This document shows positions 8,593-17,464 of a DNA stretch of 64,000 nucleotides, one piece after another. A model generated the notes under the pieces. That model did not search any database. It was not told the DNA's origin and saw only the letters and a list, made by a program, of their open reading frames with translations. Source of the DNA: Streptomyces genisteinicus (GTDB lineage: Bacteria > Actinomycetota > Actinomycetes > Streptomycetales > Streptomycetaceae). The translations under genes were made by a program, and so were the position numbers. The DNA is taken from positions 5,564,001 through 5,628,000 of the forward strand of contig NZ_CP060825.1 of NCBI RefSeq assembly GCF_014489615.1, read 5' to 3'. How positions within the stretch are numbered: position 1 is the first letter of the stretch; each line of letters starts with the position of its first letter.

Positions 8593-9104
8593 TGCGCGAA
8601 CCCGTCGACGTACTGATCCGCCGCGTGGACCCCGAGGTCCCGCTCCCGTCGTACGGTCATCCCGGCGACGCCGGGGCCGACCTCATGACGTGCGAGGCGG
8701 CCGAGCTGGCCCCCGGCGAGCGCGCCGTGCTGCCGACCGGCGTCTCCATCGCCCTGCCCGACGGGTACGCGGCGTTCGTGCATCCCCGCTCGGGTCTCGC
8801 CGCCCGCTGCGGAGTGGCACTCGTGAATGCCCCAGGGACGGTTGATGCCGGGTACCGTGGGGAGATCAAGGTGATCGTGGTCAACCTCGACCCGCGCGAG
8901 ACCGTACGGTTCGAACGGTTCGACCGGATTGCCCAACTGGTCGTCCAGCAGGTCGAGAAGGTGCGCTTCCACGAGGTGGCGGAGCTTCCCGGCTCCGCGC
9001 GGGCCGAGGGGGGCTTCGGGTCCACCGGCGGTCATGCCGCCGTGGACGGCTCTACGGGTGGGAATCGATACGCTTCGGTCGTATCCGACCGGGAAGGACA
9101 GTGA
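8592..9104 (+). CDS. dut: dUTP diphosphatase
   Basis: 170 residues. Hydrolyses dUTP to dUMP and pyrophosphate, keeping uracil out of DNA and feeding dTMP synthesis; the family works as a homotrimer. Motifs: motif 1 PGDAGADL, motif 3 GTVDAGYRGEIKV with the catalytic Asp, and the glycine-rich motif 5 EGGFGSTGG near the C-terminus, followed by a short extension. Motif 2 (HPRSGLAAR) is also present. ATG overlapping the upstream stop. Confidence 0.95.
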   Translation: MREPVDVLIRRVDPEVPLPSYGHPGDAGADLMTCEAAELAPGERAVLPTGVSIALPDGYAAFVHPRSGLAARCGVALVNAPGTVDAGYRGEIKVIVVNLDPRETVRFERFDRIAQLVVQQVEKVRFHEVAELPGSARAEGGFGSTGGHAAVDGSTGGNRYASVVSDREGQ

Positions 9105-9105
9105 C

Positions 9106-9879
9106 GTGTTCGGACGTCGCAAGAAGAGTGGTTCCGCCGAGGACGCGGCGGACGCAACGGGCGAGGCCGAGCGAGTCGCGGACGAGTCTGCCGACCTCGG
9201 CACGGAGGCCGGGGAGTCCCGTCGGGTGAACCTCCCGCCGGCCCCGCGGCCCGACGGCCCCTGGGACGCCTCCGAGGTCTCCCGGCCCGGCGAGGGCCGG
9301 GTCGACCTGGGCGGCATGTTCGTGCCCGGGGTCGACGGCATGGAGCTGCGGGTCGAGGTCGCCGGAGACGCGATCGTCGCGGCCACGGTCGTGCTGCGCG
9401 ACAGCGCCGTACAGCTGCAGGCCTTCGCGGCTCCCAAGAAGGAAGGCATCTGGGGCGAGGTCCGCGAGGAGATCGCGGGCGGCATCACCCAGCAGGGCGG
9501 CGTCATCGACGAGGTCGAGGGCCCGCTCGGCTGGGAACTGCGCGCACAGGTGCCCGTGCAGCTGCCCGACGGCAAGGGCGGCGTGCAGCTGGTCCGGTTC
9601 GTCGGCGTCGACGGCCCCCGCTGGTTCCTGCGCGGAGTGATCTCCGGGCAGGGCGCGGTGCAGCCGCAGGCCGCCGGGCTGCTGGAGCAGATCTTCCGCG
9701 ACACCGTCGTGGTGCGCGGCGACGGCCCGATGGCGCCGCGCGACCCGATCGTCCTCAAGCTGCCGGACGACGCGCAGATGGTGCCCGAGGGCGTCCAGCA
9801 GACCGAGCAGGAGGGCTCCCGGTTCTCCGGCGGCATGGGCCAGCTCCAGCGCGGCCCGGAGATCACCGAGGTGCGCTGA
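9106..9879 (+). CDS. DUF3710 family protein
   Basis: 257 residues from a GTG one base after the dut stop, so it is almost certainly translated in series with dut. An N-terminal charged, acidic tail (FGRRKKSGSAEDAADATG...) precedes a conserved domain (VDLGGMFVPGVDGMELRVEV, GVDGPRWFLRGVISG). The dut-DUF3710 pairing is common in Actinobacteria, but the function is unknown. No membrane segment. Confidence 0.85.
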   Translation: MFGRRKKSGSAEDAADATGEAERVADESADLGTEAGESRRVNLPPAPRPDGPWDASEVSRPGEGRVDLGGMFVPGVDGMELRVEVAGDAIVAATVVLRDSAVQLQAFAAPKKEGIWGEVREEIAGGITQQGGVIDEVEGPLGWELRAQVPVQLPDGKGGVQLVRFVGVDGPRWFLRGVISGQGAVQPQAAGLLEQIFRDTVVVRGDGPMAPRDPIVLKLPDDAQMVPEGVQQTEQEGSRFSGGMGQLQRGPEITEVR

Positions 9880-9916
9880 CCGGTCCACGGCCGGCCCCGG
9901 GCTGGTCACCGCGGCG

Positions 9917-9950
9917 GGCGGGGCGCACCCGGTGACGGGAGCGCCCCGCC
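9917..9950 (+). terminator. Stem-loop terminator after DUF3710
   Basis: A 9-bp GC stem (9917-9925 with 9942-9950) encloses a second 4-bp stem CCCG/CGGG with a GTGA loop. It lies 38 bases after the stop and ends the thioesterase-dut-DUF3710 operon. Confidence 0.7.
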
Positions 9951-10062
9951 GTCCGCGGGCCCCGGCCCGTTGCCCGGCCGTGTGGCCCCTGCACATACTG
10001 TGGCCACACCGATCCGGCACGCACGGCCGGCGCCGGGCGCCGGCAGCTATGGGGGAAGCGGC

Positions 10063-10791
10063 ATGACCGAGAGCAGCAGCGAGCACGCGGGCACCGCCGT
10101 CATGGAACCGGGGCACGGGCCCATGGTGCGGGTGAGCGGCCTGCGCCGGTCCTTCGGCAGCGGGCCCTCCGCGGTGCACGCGCTCCGCGGCGTCTCGTTC
10201 GACATTCCCCGCGGCGAACTGGTGGCGCTCAAGGGCCGGTCCGGCTCCGGCAAGACCACCCTGCTCAACCTGGTCGGCGGCCTGGACGAACCGGACGGCG
10301 GCAGCATCACCGTCGACGGCACGGAGCTCGCCGGCCTCGGCGAGAAGGGGCTCCTGGAGCTGCGCCGCGACCGGATCGGCTTCATCTTCCAGTCCTTCGG
10401 CCTGATCCCGATCCTCAGCGCCGCGGAGAACGTCGGCGTTCCGCTGCGTCTGCGCAAGGCCGAACCGCGTGCCCGCGAGGAGCGCGTCGCGCTGATGCTC
10501 GCCCTCGTCGGCCTCGCCGACCACGCGGCCCAGCGGCCGGGCGAGCTCTCCGGAGGCCAGCAGCAGCGCGTCGCCATCGCCCGCGCGCTCGCCAACCGCC
10601 CCGCCCTGCTGATCGCCGACGAGCCGACCGGCCAGCTCGACGCGGAGACCGGCCTGGCCGTGATGGAGCTCCTGCGCGCCGTGGTCCGCAGCGAGGGCGT
10701 CACCGCCCTGGTCGCCACCCACGACGCCCAGCTCCTCCAGCTCGCCGACCGCGTCCTGGAACTCCGGGACGGGGAGATCGTCGAGGGGTGA
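10063..10791 (+). CDS. Orphan ABC transporter ATPase (LolD/MacB type)
   Basis: 242 residues. Walker A GRSGSGKTT (about 63-71), Q-loop FIFQSFGL, signature LSGGQQQRVAIARAL, Walker B LLIADEPT and H-loop VATHD are all intact. The order and the QQQ after the signature place it with MacB/LolD/FtsE-type ATPases that drive efflux or lipoprotein-release complexes. No permease gene is adjacent: the next gene is kdpD and a terminator follows directly. It therefore either works with a permease elsewhere or is a relic. ATG with GGGGGAAG upstream. Confidence 0.9.
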   Translation: MTESSSEHAGTAVMEPGHGPMVRVSGLRRSFGSGPSAVHALRGVSFDIPRGELVALKGRSGSGKTTLLNLVGGLDEPDGGSITVDGTELAGLGEKGLLELRRDRIGFIFQSFGLIPILSAAENVGVPLRLRKAEPRAREERVALMLALVGLADHAAQRPGELSGGQQQRVAIARALANRPALLIADEPTGQLDAETGLAVMELLRAVVRSEGVTALVATHDAQLLQLADRVLELRDGEIVEG

Positions 10792-10798
10792 CCCCTCC

Positions 10799-10822
10799 TG
10801 CGGGGGCGGAGCCGCCCCCGCA
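10799..10822 (+). terminator. Terminator of the ABC ATPase gene
   Basis: 11-bp perfect GC stem (10799-10809 with 10812-10822) 7 bases after the stop. The rest of the gap up to kdpD (10823-11143) is extremely GC-rich with no gene; the kdpD promoter must lie in its more AT-rich end near 11010-11110. Confidence 0.8.
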
Positions 10823-11143
10823 CCGCACCGCCCGCACCGCCGTCCGGAGCCCCGCGCGACCCGGGTTCCGCCCTGCCCCGTGCCCCAGGCCCGCCCTCCC
10901 GCCCTGCCCGGGTCCGCCGTGCCCCGGAGCCCGATCCGCCGCGTCCGCCCGGGTCCGTCCGGTCCGTGCGACGGCCCGGCCGCGCGCCCGCGCCCGCCCC
11001 GGGGCCGTCAGAATCCCGTCAATACGGACCCTGCAGCGCCCGCTCCGGCGTCCGCGGCCCCTTCGCGGACGTAGGGTCGACGCTGCGCGCAGCAGCGGCG
11101 GGAGCCGGCGGTCGGTGTGCGGTACAGAGACGACAATGAGGCC

Positions 11144-13690
11144 ATGGGACGCGGCAAGCTTCGGATCTATTTGGGCGCGGCGCCCGGAGTCGGCAAGACC
11201 TACGCGATGCTCTCCGAGGCGCACCGGCGTGCCGAGCGCGGCACGGACTGCGTCGTCGGGTACGTGGAGCACCACGGCAGGCCCCGCACGGAGGTGCTGC
11301 TGCACGGGCTGGAGCAGGTCCGCCGCCAGGAGCTGACGCACCGCGGCGCGCGGTTCACCGAGATGGACGTGGACGCCGTGATCGCCCGCGCCCCCGCCGT
11401 CGCGCTCGTCGACGAGCTGGCGCACAGCAACATCCCCGGCTCCCGCAACGCCAAGCGGTGGCAGGACGTCGAGGAACTCCTCGCCGCGGGCATCGACGTC
11501 ATATCCACCGTCAACATCCAGCACCTGGAATCACTCGGCGACGTGGTCCACTCGATCACCGGCGTCCGGCAGCGGGAGACCGTGCCCGACGAGGTGGTCC
11601 GCAGGGCGGACCAGATCGAGCTCGTCGACATGGCGCCGCAGGCGCTGCGCCGCCGGATGGCGCACGGCAACATCTACCAGCCGGACAAGGTGGACGCCGC
11701 CCTGTCGAACTACTTCCGCCCCGGCAACCTCACCGCCCTGCGCGAGCTGGCGCTGCTCTGGCTCGCCGACCGGGTCGACGAGTACCTCCAGCAGTACCGC
11801 GGCGAGCACAACATCCGCTCCACCTGGCAGGCGCGCGAGCGCATCGTCGTCGGTCTGACCGGCGGCCCCGAGGGCCGCACCCTGATCCGGCGCGCCGCGC
11901 GGATGGCCGCCAAGGGCGCGGGCGGCGAGATCCTCGCCGTGTACATCGCCCGCAGCGACGGCCTGACCTCGGCCTCCCCGAAGGAACTGACCGTCCAGCG
12001 CACCCTCGTCGAGGACCTGGGGGGCACCTTTCACCACGTCATCGGCGACGACATACCGTCCGCGCTGCTCGACTTCGCCCGCGGGGTGAACGGCACCCAA
12101 ATCGTCCTCGGCTCCAGCCGCCGCAGGTCCTGGCAGTACCTCTTCAGCCCGGGAGTGGGCGCGACCGTCGCCCGTGACTCCGGCCCCGACCTGGACGTCC
12201 ACATCGTCACCCACGACGAGGTGGGCAAGGGCCGCGGCCTGCCCGGGAGCCGCGGAGCCCGGATCGGCCGCAGCCGCACGATCGCCGCCTGGCTCGCGGG
12301 CGTCGCCGCTCCCGTCCTGCTCACCCTCGTGCTGCTCAGCGTCGAGGACGGGCCGGGGCTCGCCAACGACGTCCTGCTCTTCCTCTTCCTGACCGTGCTC
12401 GCCGCCCTGCTGGGCGGTCTGCGGCCGGCGCTCGCCTCGGCGGCGGTGGGGTCCCTGCTGCTGAACTACTACTTCACCCCGCCCCGCCACACCCTCGACA
12501 TCGCCGAACCGCAGAACCTCGTCGCCCTGGTGATCTTCTTCGCCGTCGCGGTGGCGGTCGCCTCCGTCGTCGACCTGGCCACCCGCCGCACCCACCAGGC
12601 CGCCCGGCTGCGGGCCGAGTCGGAGATCCTCTCCTTCCTCGCGGGCAGCGTGCTGCGCGGCGAGACCGCCCTCGACGCCCTGCTGGAACGGGTCCGCGAG
12701 ACGTTCGCCATGGAGTCGGTCGCCCTGCTGGAACGGGCCGGCGACGTCGACCCCTGGACCTGCACCGCGAGCGTCGGCCCCGCGCCCGCCGCCCGGCCCG
12801 ACGACGCCGACGTGGACATGCCGGTCGGCGACCACATGGCGCTGGCGCTCTCCGGCCGCGTGCTGCCCGCCGAGGACCGCCGGGTGCTCGCCGCGTTCGC
12901 CGCGCAGGCGGCGGTCGTCCTCGACCGGCAGCGGCTGGTGGGGGAGGCGGAGGCGGCCCGCGCGCTCGCGGAGGGCAACCGGATACGGACCGCGCTGCTC
13001 GCCGCCGTCAGCCACGACCTGCGGACCCCGCTGGCCGGCATCAAGGCCGCCGTCACCTCGCTGCGCTCGGACGACGTCGCCTGGTCCGACGAGGACGAGG
13101 CCGAGCTCCTCGCGGGGATCGAGGAGGGCGCCGACCGCCTCGACCACCTGGTGGGCAACCTCCTCGACATGTCCCGGCTCCAGACCGGCACGGTCACTCC
13201 GCTGATACGCCGGACCGGCCTCGACGAGGTCATCCCGCTCGCCCTCGCGGGCGTCCCGCCGGAGAGCGTCGGCCTCGACGTCCCGGAGACGCTGCCGATG
13301 GTGGCGGTGGACCGGGGCCTGCTGGAACGGGCGGTCGCCAACATCGTCGAGAACGCGGTCAAGTACACCCCCGACGACACCCCGGTCGTCGTCGCGGCCA
13401 GCACCCTCGGCGACCGCGTCGAACTGCGTGTGGTGGACCGCGGCAGCGGCGTCCCCGACGAGGCCAAGGAACGGATCTTCGAGCCGTTCCAGCGGGTCGG
13501 CGACGCCCCGCGGGGCGCCGGCGTCGGCCTCGGACTCGCGGTGGCGCGCGGCTTCGTCGAGGCCATGGGCGGCACGCTGAGCGCCGAGGACACCCCGGGC
13601 GGCGGCATGACGATGGTGCTCACCCTGGCCGCGGCGCCCGGCCCGCCGCCCGGGACCTCCGGGCCGGCGCCGGCGGAGGCGGCCCCATGA
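11144..13690 (+). CDS. kdpD: Sensor histidine kinase KdpD
   Basis: 848 residues. Domains in order: the KdpD N-terminal domain with Walker A GAAPGVGKT (11-19) and HSNIPGSRNAKRWQDVEELL, a universal-stress-like domain (about 220-365), four membrane helices (about 375-480), a GAF domain, HisKA with AVSHDLRTPLAG (H624) and HATPase (NIVENAVKYT, GVGLGLAVARG). KdpD senses K+ limitation or ionic stress and phosphorylates KdpE. The ATG at 11144 gives the canonical MGRGKLRIYLG start; a GTG at 11117 is possible. kdpE follows after 145 bases. No kdpFABC genes are nearby. Confidence 0.95.
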   Translation: MGRGKLRIYLGAAPGVGKTYAMLSEAHRRAERGTDCVVGYVEHHGRPRTEVLLHGLEQVRRQELTHRGARFTEMDVDAVIARAPAVALVDELAHSNIPGSRNAKRWQDVEELLAAGIDVISTVNIQHLESLGDVVHSITGVRQRETVPDEVVRRADQIELVDMAPQALRRRMAHGNIYQPDKVDAALSNYFRPGNLTALRELALLWLADRVDEYLQQYRGEHNIRSTWQARERIVVGLTGGPEGRTLIRRAARMAAKGAGGEILAVYIARSDGLTSASPKELTVQRTLVEDLGGTFHHVIGDDIPSALLDFARGVNGTQIVLGSSRRRSWQYLFSPGVGATVARDSGPDLDVHIVTHDEVGKGRGLPGSRGARIGRSRTIAAWLAGVAAPVLLTLVLLSVEDGPGLANDVLLFLFLTVLAALLGGLRPALASAAVGSLLLNYYFTPPRHTLDIAEPQNLVALVIFFAVAVAVASVVDLATRRTHQAARLRAESEILSFLAGSVLRGETALDALLERVRETFAMESVALLERAGDVDPWTCTASVGPAPAARPDDADVDMPVGDHMALALSGRVLPAEDRRVLAAFAAQAAVVLDRQRLVGEAEAARALAEGNRIRTALLAAVSHDLRTPLAGIKAAVTSLRSDDVAWSDEDEAELLAGIEEGADRLDHLVGNLLDMSRLQTGTVTPLIRRTGLDEVIPLALAGVPPESVGLDVPETLPMVAVDRGLLERAVANIVENAVKYTPDDTPVVVAASTLGDRVELRVVDRGSGVPDEAKERIFEPFQRVGDAPRGAGVGLGLAVARGFVEAMGGTLSAEDTPGGGMTMVLTLAAAPGPPPGTSGPAPAEAAP

Positions 13691-13835
13691 CCCGCATCCC
13701 GCCCCGGGCGGCCCCCGCCGCCCGCCCGGACACCGGCCCGCTGTCCGGCCCGGTCCCACGGCCGCGGCCGCGCACCGGCCCCCGTCCCCTCCCACTTCTC
13801 CTTCCTCATCCGCACGGCAGAAAGGCGGACCGGTC

Positions 13836-14522
<687 letters not shown>

Positions 14523-14555
14523 TGCGTCCCCGAGGGGGGCCGGTACGCTTTCCGT

Positions 14556-14981
14556 ATGAGTGCAACACCCCGCTCCGAGAAGGCGGCGCGCGACGAGAGG
14601 ACGGTCAGACCGGCCGGCCGCTTCCGCCGTATGTTCGACCGGCTCGCGTCCTCGCAGCAGGACATCGAGTCGGAGGAGCTCCAGGAGGACACCCAGGCCT
14701 CCGGGTGCACCCGGATCTGCGACTGCGACGACCGCGCGATCGTCCGGGTGACTGGTACCTTGCGCACGGTGACCCTGCGGCCGCGGGCCGGAGTGCCGGC
14801 CCTGGAGGCGGAGCTCTTCGACGGCACCGCCCCGCTGGACGTCGTCTGGCTCGGCCGCCGGTCGATCGTCGGCATCGAACCGGGACGCCGTCTGATCGCC
14901 TCCGGCCGGATATCGATGAGCCACGGCCGCCGGGTGCTGTTCAATCCCAAATACGAACTCCGACCGCTCGGACAGGAGTAG
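14556..14981 (+). CDS. OB-fold nucleic-acid-binding protein
   Basis: 141 residues. After a basic 50-residue leader comes an OB-fold (IVRVTGTLRTVTLRPRAG...ELFDGTAPLDVVWLGRRSIVGIEPGRRL...SGRISMSHGRRVLFNPKYEL) that resembles the RecG/tRNA-synthetase anticodon-type single-strand nucleic-acid-binding module. Actinobacterial genes of this type are usually annotated only as OB-fold proteins. It ends 3 bases before the DUF3159 gene, indicating coupling. Confidence 0.8.
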   Translation: MSATPRSEKAARDERTVRPAGRFRRMFDRLASSQQDIESEELQEDTQASGCTRICDCDDRAIVRVTGTLRTVTLRPRAGVPALEAELFDGTAPLDVVWLGRRSIVGIEPGRRLIASGRISMSHGRRVLFNPKYELRPLGQE

Positions 14982-14984
14982 CCG

Positions 14985-15731
14985 GTGACGTCCGTCGACA
15001 AGCCGCCCCCCACGACCAACGATCAGCAGCCCGGCCATGCGGCCGACTCCAAGGCAGTCACGGAGGCGGCGCTGTTCGAGGCGTTCGGCGGCGTGCGCGG
15101 CATGGTGGAGACCGTCCTGCCGGGCCTGCTCTTCGTCACGATCTACACCGTCAACAAAGACCTGAAGATGTCCGCGATCGCCGCGGTCGCGATCTCGCTG
15201 GTGCTGGTCGCGGTCCGGCTGATCCGCCGGGACACCGTCAAGCACGCCTTCAGCGGCGTCTTCGGCGTCGGCTTCGGCGTCCTCTTCGCGATGATGACCG
15301 GCGAGGCCAAGGACTTCTATCTGCCGGGCATGCTCTACACGCTGGGCCTGGCGACGGCGTACCTGGTCACCGCGGCGGCGGGTGTCCCCCTGATCGGGCT
15401 GATCCTCGGTCCGGTCTTCAAGGAGAACCTCTCCTGGCGGACCCGTAATCCCGGCCGCAAGAAGGCGTACACCAAGGCGAGCTACGCGTGGGGACTGATC
15501 CTCCTCGCCAAGTGCGCGATCCTCTTCCCGCTCTACTGGTGGGCCGACACCACCCAGCTCGGCTGGGTGCTCGTCGCGCTGAAGATCCCGCCGTTCCTGC
15601 TCGCCGTCTGGCTGACCTGGATCTTCCTGGCCAAGGCGCCGCCGCCGATCGACGTGTTCGCCGAGATGGAGGCCGAGGAGCGGGCCGAGGAGGCCCGCAA
15701 GGCCGCCGCCCAGCAGGACACCGTGCCGTAG
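14985..15731 (+). CDS. DUF3159 integral membrane protein
   Basis: 248 residues from a GTG preceded by AGGAG. About six hydrophobic segments occur between residues 40 and 210 (for example VETVLPGLLFVTIYT, AVAISLVLVAVRLI, YSWGLILLAKCAIL-type). A charged C-terminal tail, EMEAEERAEEARKAAAQ, forms a likely coiled helix. Family DUF3159 is conserved in Actinobacteria and has no assigned function; its position between kdpDE and the RCK genes raises, but does not prove, an ion-related role. Confidence 0.85.
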   Translation: MTSVDKPPPTTNDQQPGHAADSKAVTEAALFEAFGGVRGMVETVLPGLLFVTIYTVNKDLKMSAIAAVAISLVLVAVRLIRRDTVKHAFSGVFGVGFGVLFAMMTGEAKDFYLPGMLYTLGLATAYLVTAAAGVPLIGLILGPVFKENLSWRTRNPGRKKAYTKASYAWGLILLAKCAILFPLYWWADTTQLGWVLVALKIPPFLLAVWLTWIFLAKAPPPIDVFAEMEAEERAEEARKAAAQQDTVP

Positions 15732-15862
15732 GCGACTCCGTGCGTGGGCGCGGGCCCGCCCCGCCCGTATGAGGGGCCCGCAGGCGCTGTGCACGGTCCG
15801 CGACGCGCAGGGCACGCGGGCCGAAAGGCCCCGCGGCACGCGGCCAGTCCCCGCAGCACACA

Positions 15863-15900
15863 CGCAGTGCCCGGAACCGGTACCGGTTCCGGGCACTGCG
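15863..15900. terminator. 38-bp perfect palindrome, bidirectional terminator
   Basis: Fully palindromic sequence centred on TA (15881-15882), between the DUF3159 gene (+) and the convergent TrkA-type gene (-). It is symmetrical, so it can terminate transcription from both sides. Confidence 0.85.
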
Positions 15901-15919
15901 CGCGTACACGGTGTGGTGC

Positions 15920-16588
15920 TCAGGACTCGCGGCGGACCGAGAGCAGGTCCTCCAGCTGCTCCTCCCGGGCCTGGGCGGCGACGAACAGCAGCTCGTCGCC
16001 GGCCTCCAGCGACTCCTCCACGCTCGGCGTCAGCACCCGGGATCCGCGGATGATCGTGACCAGCGAGGTGTCCTGCGGCCAGTCCACCTCTCCGACCCGG
16101 GTGCCCGCGAGCGCCGACTCCGGCGGCAGCGTGAGCTCGACGAGGTTGGCGTCGCCGTGGCTGAAGCGCAGCAGCCGGACCAGGTCGCCGACGCTCACCG
16201 CCTCCTCGACCAGCGCCGACATCAGCCGCGGCGTCGAGACGGCGACGTCCACGCCCCAGGACTCGTTGAACAGCCACTCGTTCTTCGGGTTGTTCACCCG
16301 GGAGACCACCCGCGGCACCCCGTACTCGGTCTTCGCGAGCAGCGACACGACCAGGTTGACCTTGTCGTCGCCGGTCGCCGCGATCACCACGTTGCACCGC
16401 TGCAGCGCGGCCTCGTCGAGCGAGGTGATCTCGCACGCGTCGGCCAGCAGCCACTCGGCCTGCGGCACCCGCTCCACCGAGATGGCGGTCGGCGCCTTGT
16501 CGATCAGGAGCACCTCGTGCCCGTTCTCCAGCAGCTCGGCGGCGATGGAACGCCCCACGGCGCCGGCGCCCGCAATAGCGACCCGCAT
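15920..16588 (-). CDS. TrkA/RCK potassium-channel regulatory protein (second of pair)
   Basis: 222 residues. An N-terminal Rossmann RCK-N domain (MRVAIAGAGAVGRSIAAELL, GxGxxG) binds a nucleotide; the C-terminal RCK-C domain (about 140-215, DTSLVTIIRGSRVLTP...AGDELLFVA) ends the protein. Such proteins gate Trk/Ktr-type K+ channels, sensing NAD(H), ATP or cyclic di-AMP. Its ATG overlaps the stop of the upstream RCK gene by one base. The tandem arrangement resembles mycobacterial ceoB-ceoC. No TrkH/KtrB membrane subunit is in the window. Confidence 0.92.
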   Translation of the reverse strand: MRVAIAGAGAVGRSIAAELLENGHEVLLIDKAPTAISVERVPQAEWLLADACEITSLDEAALQRCNVVIAATGDDKVNLVVSLLAKTEYGVPRVVSRVNNPKNEWLFNESWGVDVAVSTPRLMSALVEEAVSVGDLVRLLRFSHGDANLVELTLPPESALAGTRVGEVDWPQDTSLVTIIRGSRVLTPSVEESLEAGDELLFVAAQAREEQLEDLLSVRRES

Positions 16589-17256
16589 CAGTGACCGCCC
16601 TCCTCGGGGCCCTCGGCGAACGCCGCCTCGACCTTCCCGATCTCGTCGCTCCGCAGCATCACGTGCACGAAGTCGCCCTCTTGGAGCACGGTCTGCGACG
16701 TCGGCAGGACCGCTTCGCCCAACCGGGTGAGGAACGCGACCCGCACGCCCGTCTCCTCCTGGAGCCGGCTGATCTTGTGGCCGATCCACGCGGGGGAGGT
16801 GTGCACCTCCGCGAGCTCGACCGTGCCGCTCGGATCCCGCCACAGCGACTCCGCGCCCGACGGCAGCAGGCGCCGCAGCATCTGGTCGGCGGTCCAGCGG
16901 ACCGTCGCGACCGTGGGGATGCCGAGGCGCTGGTACACCTCGGCGCGGCGCGGGTCGTAGATGCGTGCGGCGACGTTCTCGATGCCGAACATCTCGCGCG
17001 CCACCCGGGCCGCGATGATGTTCGAGTTGTCACCGCTGCTGACCGCCGCGAACGCGCCGGCCTCCTCGATGCCCGCCTCGCGCAGGGTGTCCTGGTCGAA
17101 GCCGACACCGGTCACCCGGCGGCCGCCGAACCCCGATCCCAGGCGGCGGAAGGCCGTGGGGTCCTGGTCGACGACGGCGACCGTGTGCCCCTGCTGCTCC
17201 AGGGTCTGCGCGAGAGCGGCTCCCACTCGCCCGCATCCCATGATGACGATGTGCAC
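16588..17256 (-). CDS. TrkA/RCK potassium-channel regulatory protein (first of pair)
   Basis: 222 residues. GTG start giving VHIVIMGCGRVGAALAQ with the GxGxxG nucleotide-binding loop; the acidic end of beta-2 (AVVDQDPTAFRR) binds the ribose. An RCK-C domain follows (about 140-215). Same length as its downstream paralogue but clearly diverged, so the pair may assemble as a hetero-octamer. It faces the KimA-like gene across a 208-base region and is likely co-controlled with it. Confidence 0.92.
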   Translation of the reverse strand: MHIVIMGCGRVGAALAQTLEQQGHTVAVVDQDPTAFRRLGSGFGGRRVTGVGFDQDTLREAGIEEAGAFAAVSSGDNSNIIAARVAREMFGIENVAARIYDPRRAEVYQRLGIPTVATVRWTADQMLRRLLPSGAESLWRDPSGTVELAEVHTSPAWIGHKISRLQEETGVRVAFLTRLGEAVLPTSQTVLQEGDFVHVMLRSDEIGKVEAAFAEGPEEGGH

Positions 17257-17464
17257 GACCGTCCTTCCGGCTCTGTCTCTGAGGTCTCGTCTCGCTGTCA
17301 AGACCCCTCAGGATCTCAGACCCGGGCCCGGACCGACGACGCGCGGTCATACCGTGGACCTCAGTGTCATGGCGAGATGACATTCCGCTAAGACGTAACA
17401 GGATTCCGTTAAGGCCCGCATGGTGAGTGGGGTCGGCGCTTTTCGAACCCTTACGATCCTCTGC
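17257..17464. promoter_or_regulatory. Divergent promoter region between the RCK pair and the KimA-like gene
   Basis: AT-rich for this genome. Two structured elements are visible: an inverted repeat TGTCAT-N6-ATGACA (17365-17382), and a direct repeat ATTCCGCTAAG / ATTCCGTTAAG (17382-17392 and 17403-17413) with a 21-bp period, i.e. two helical turns. These look like operators for one or two regulators of potassium uptake. No ydaO-type cyclic di-AMP riboswitch core was recognised. Confidence 0.5.

Noticed and set aside
17257..17464. ydaO-type cyclic di-AMP riboswitch before the KimA-like gene
   Set aside because: The conserved core was not found; only dyad and direct repeats are present.
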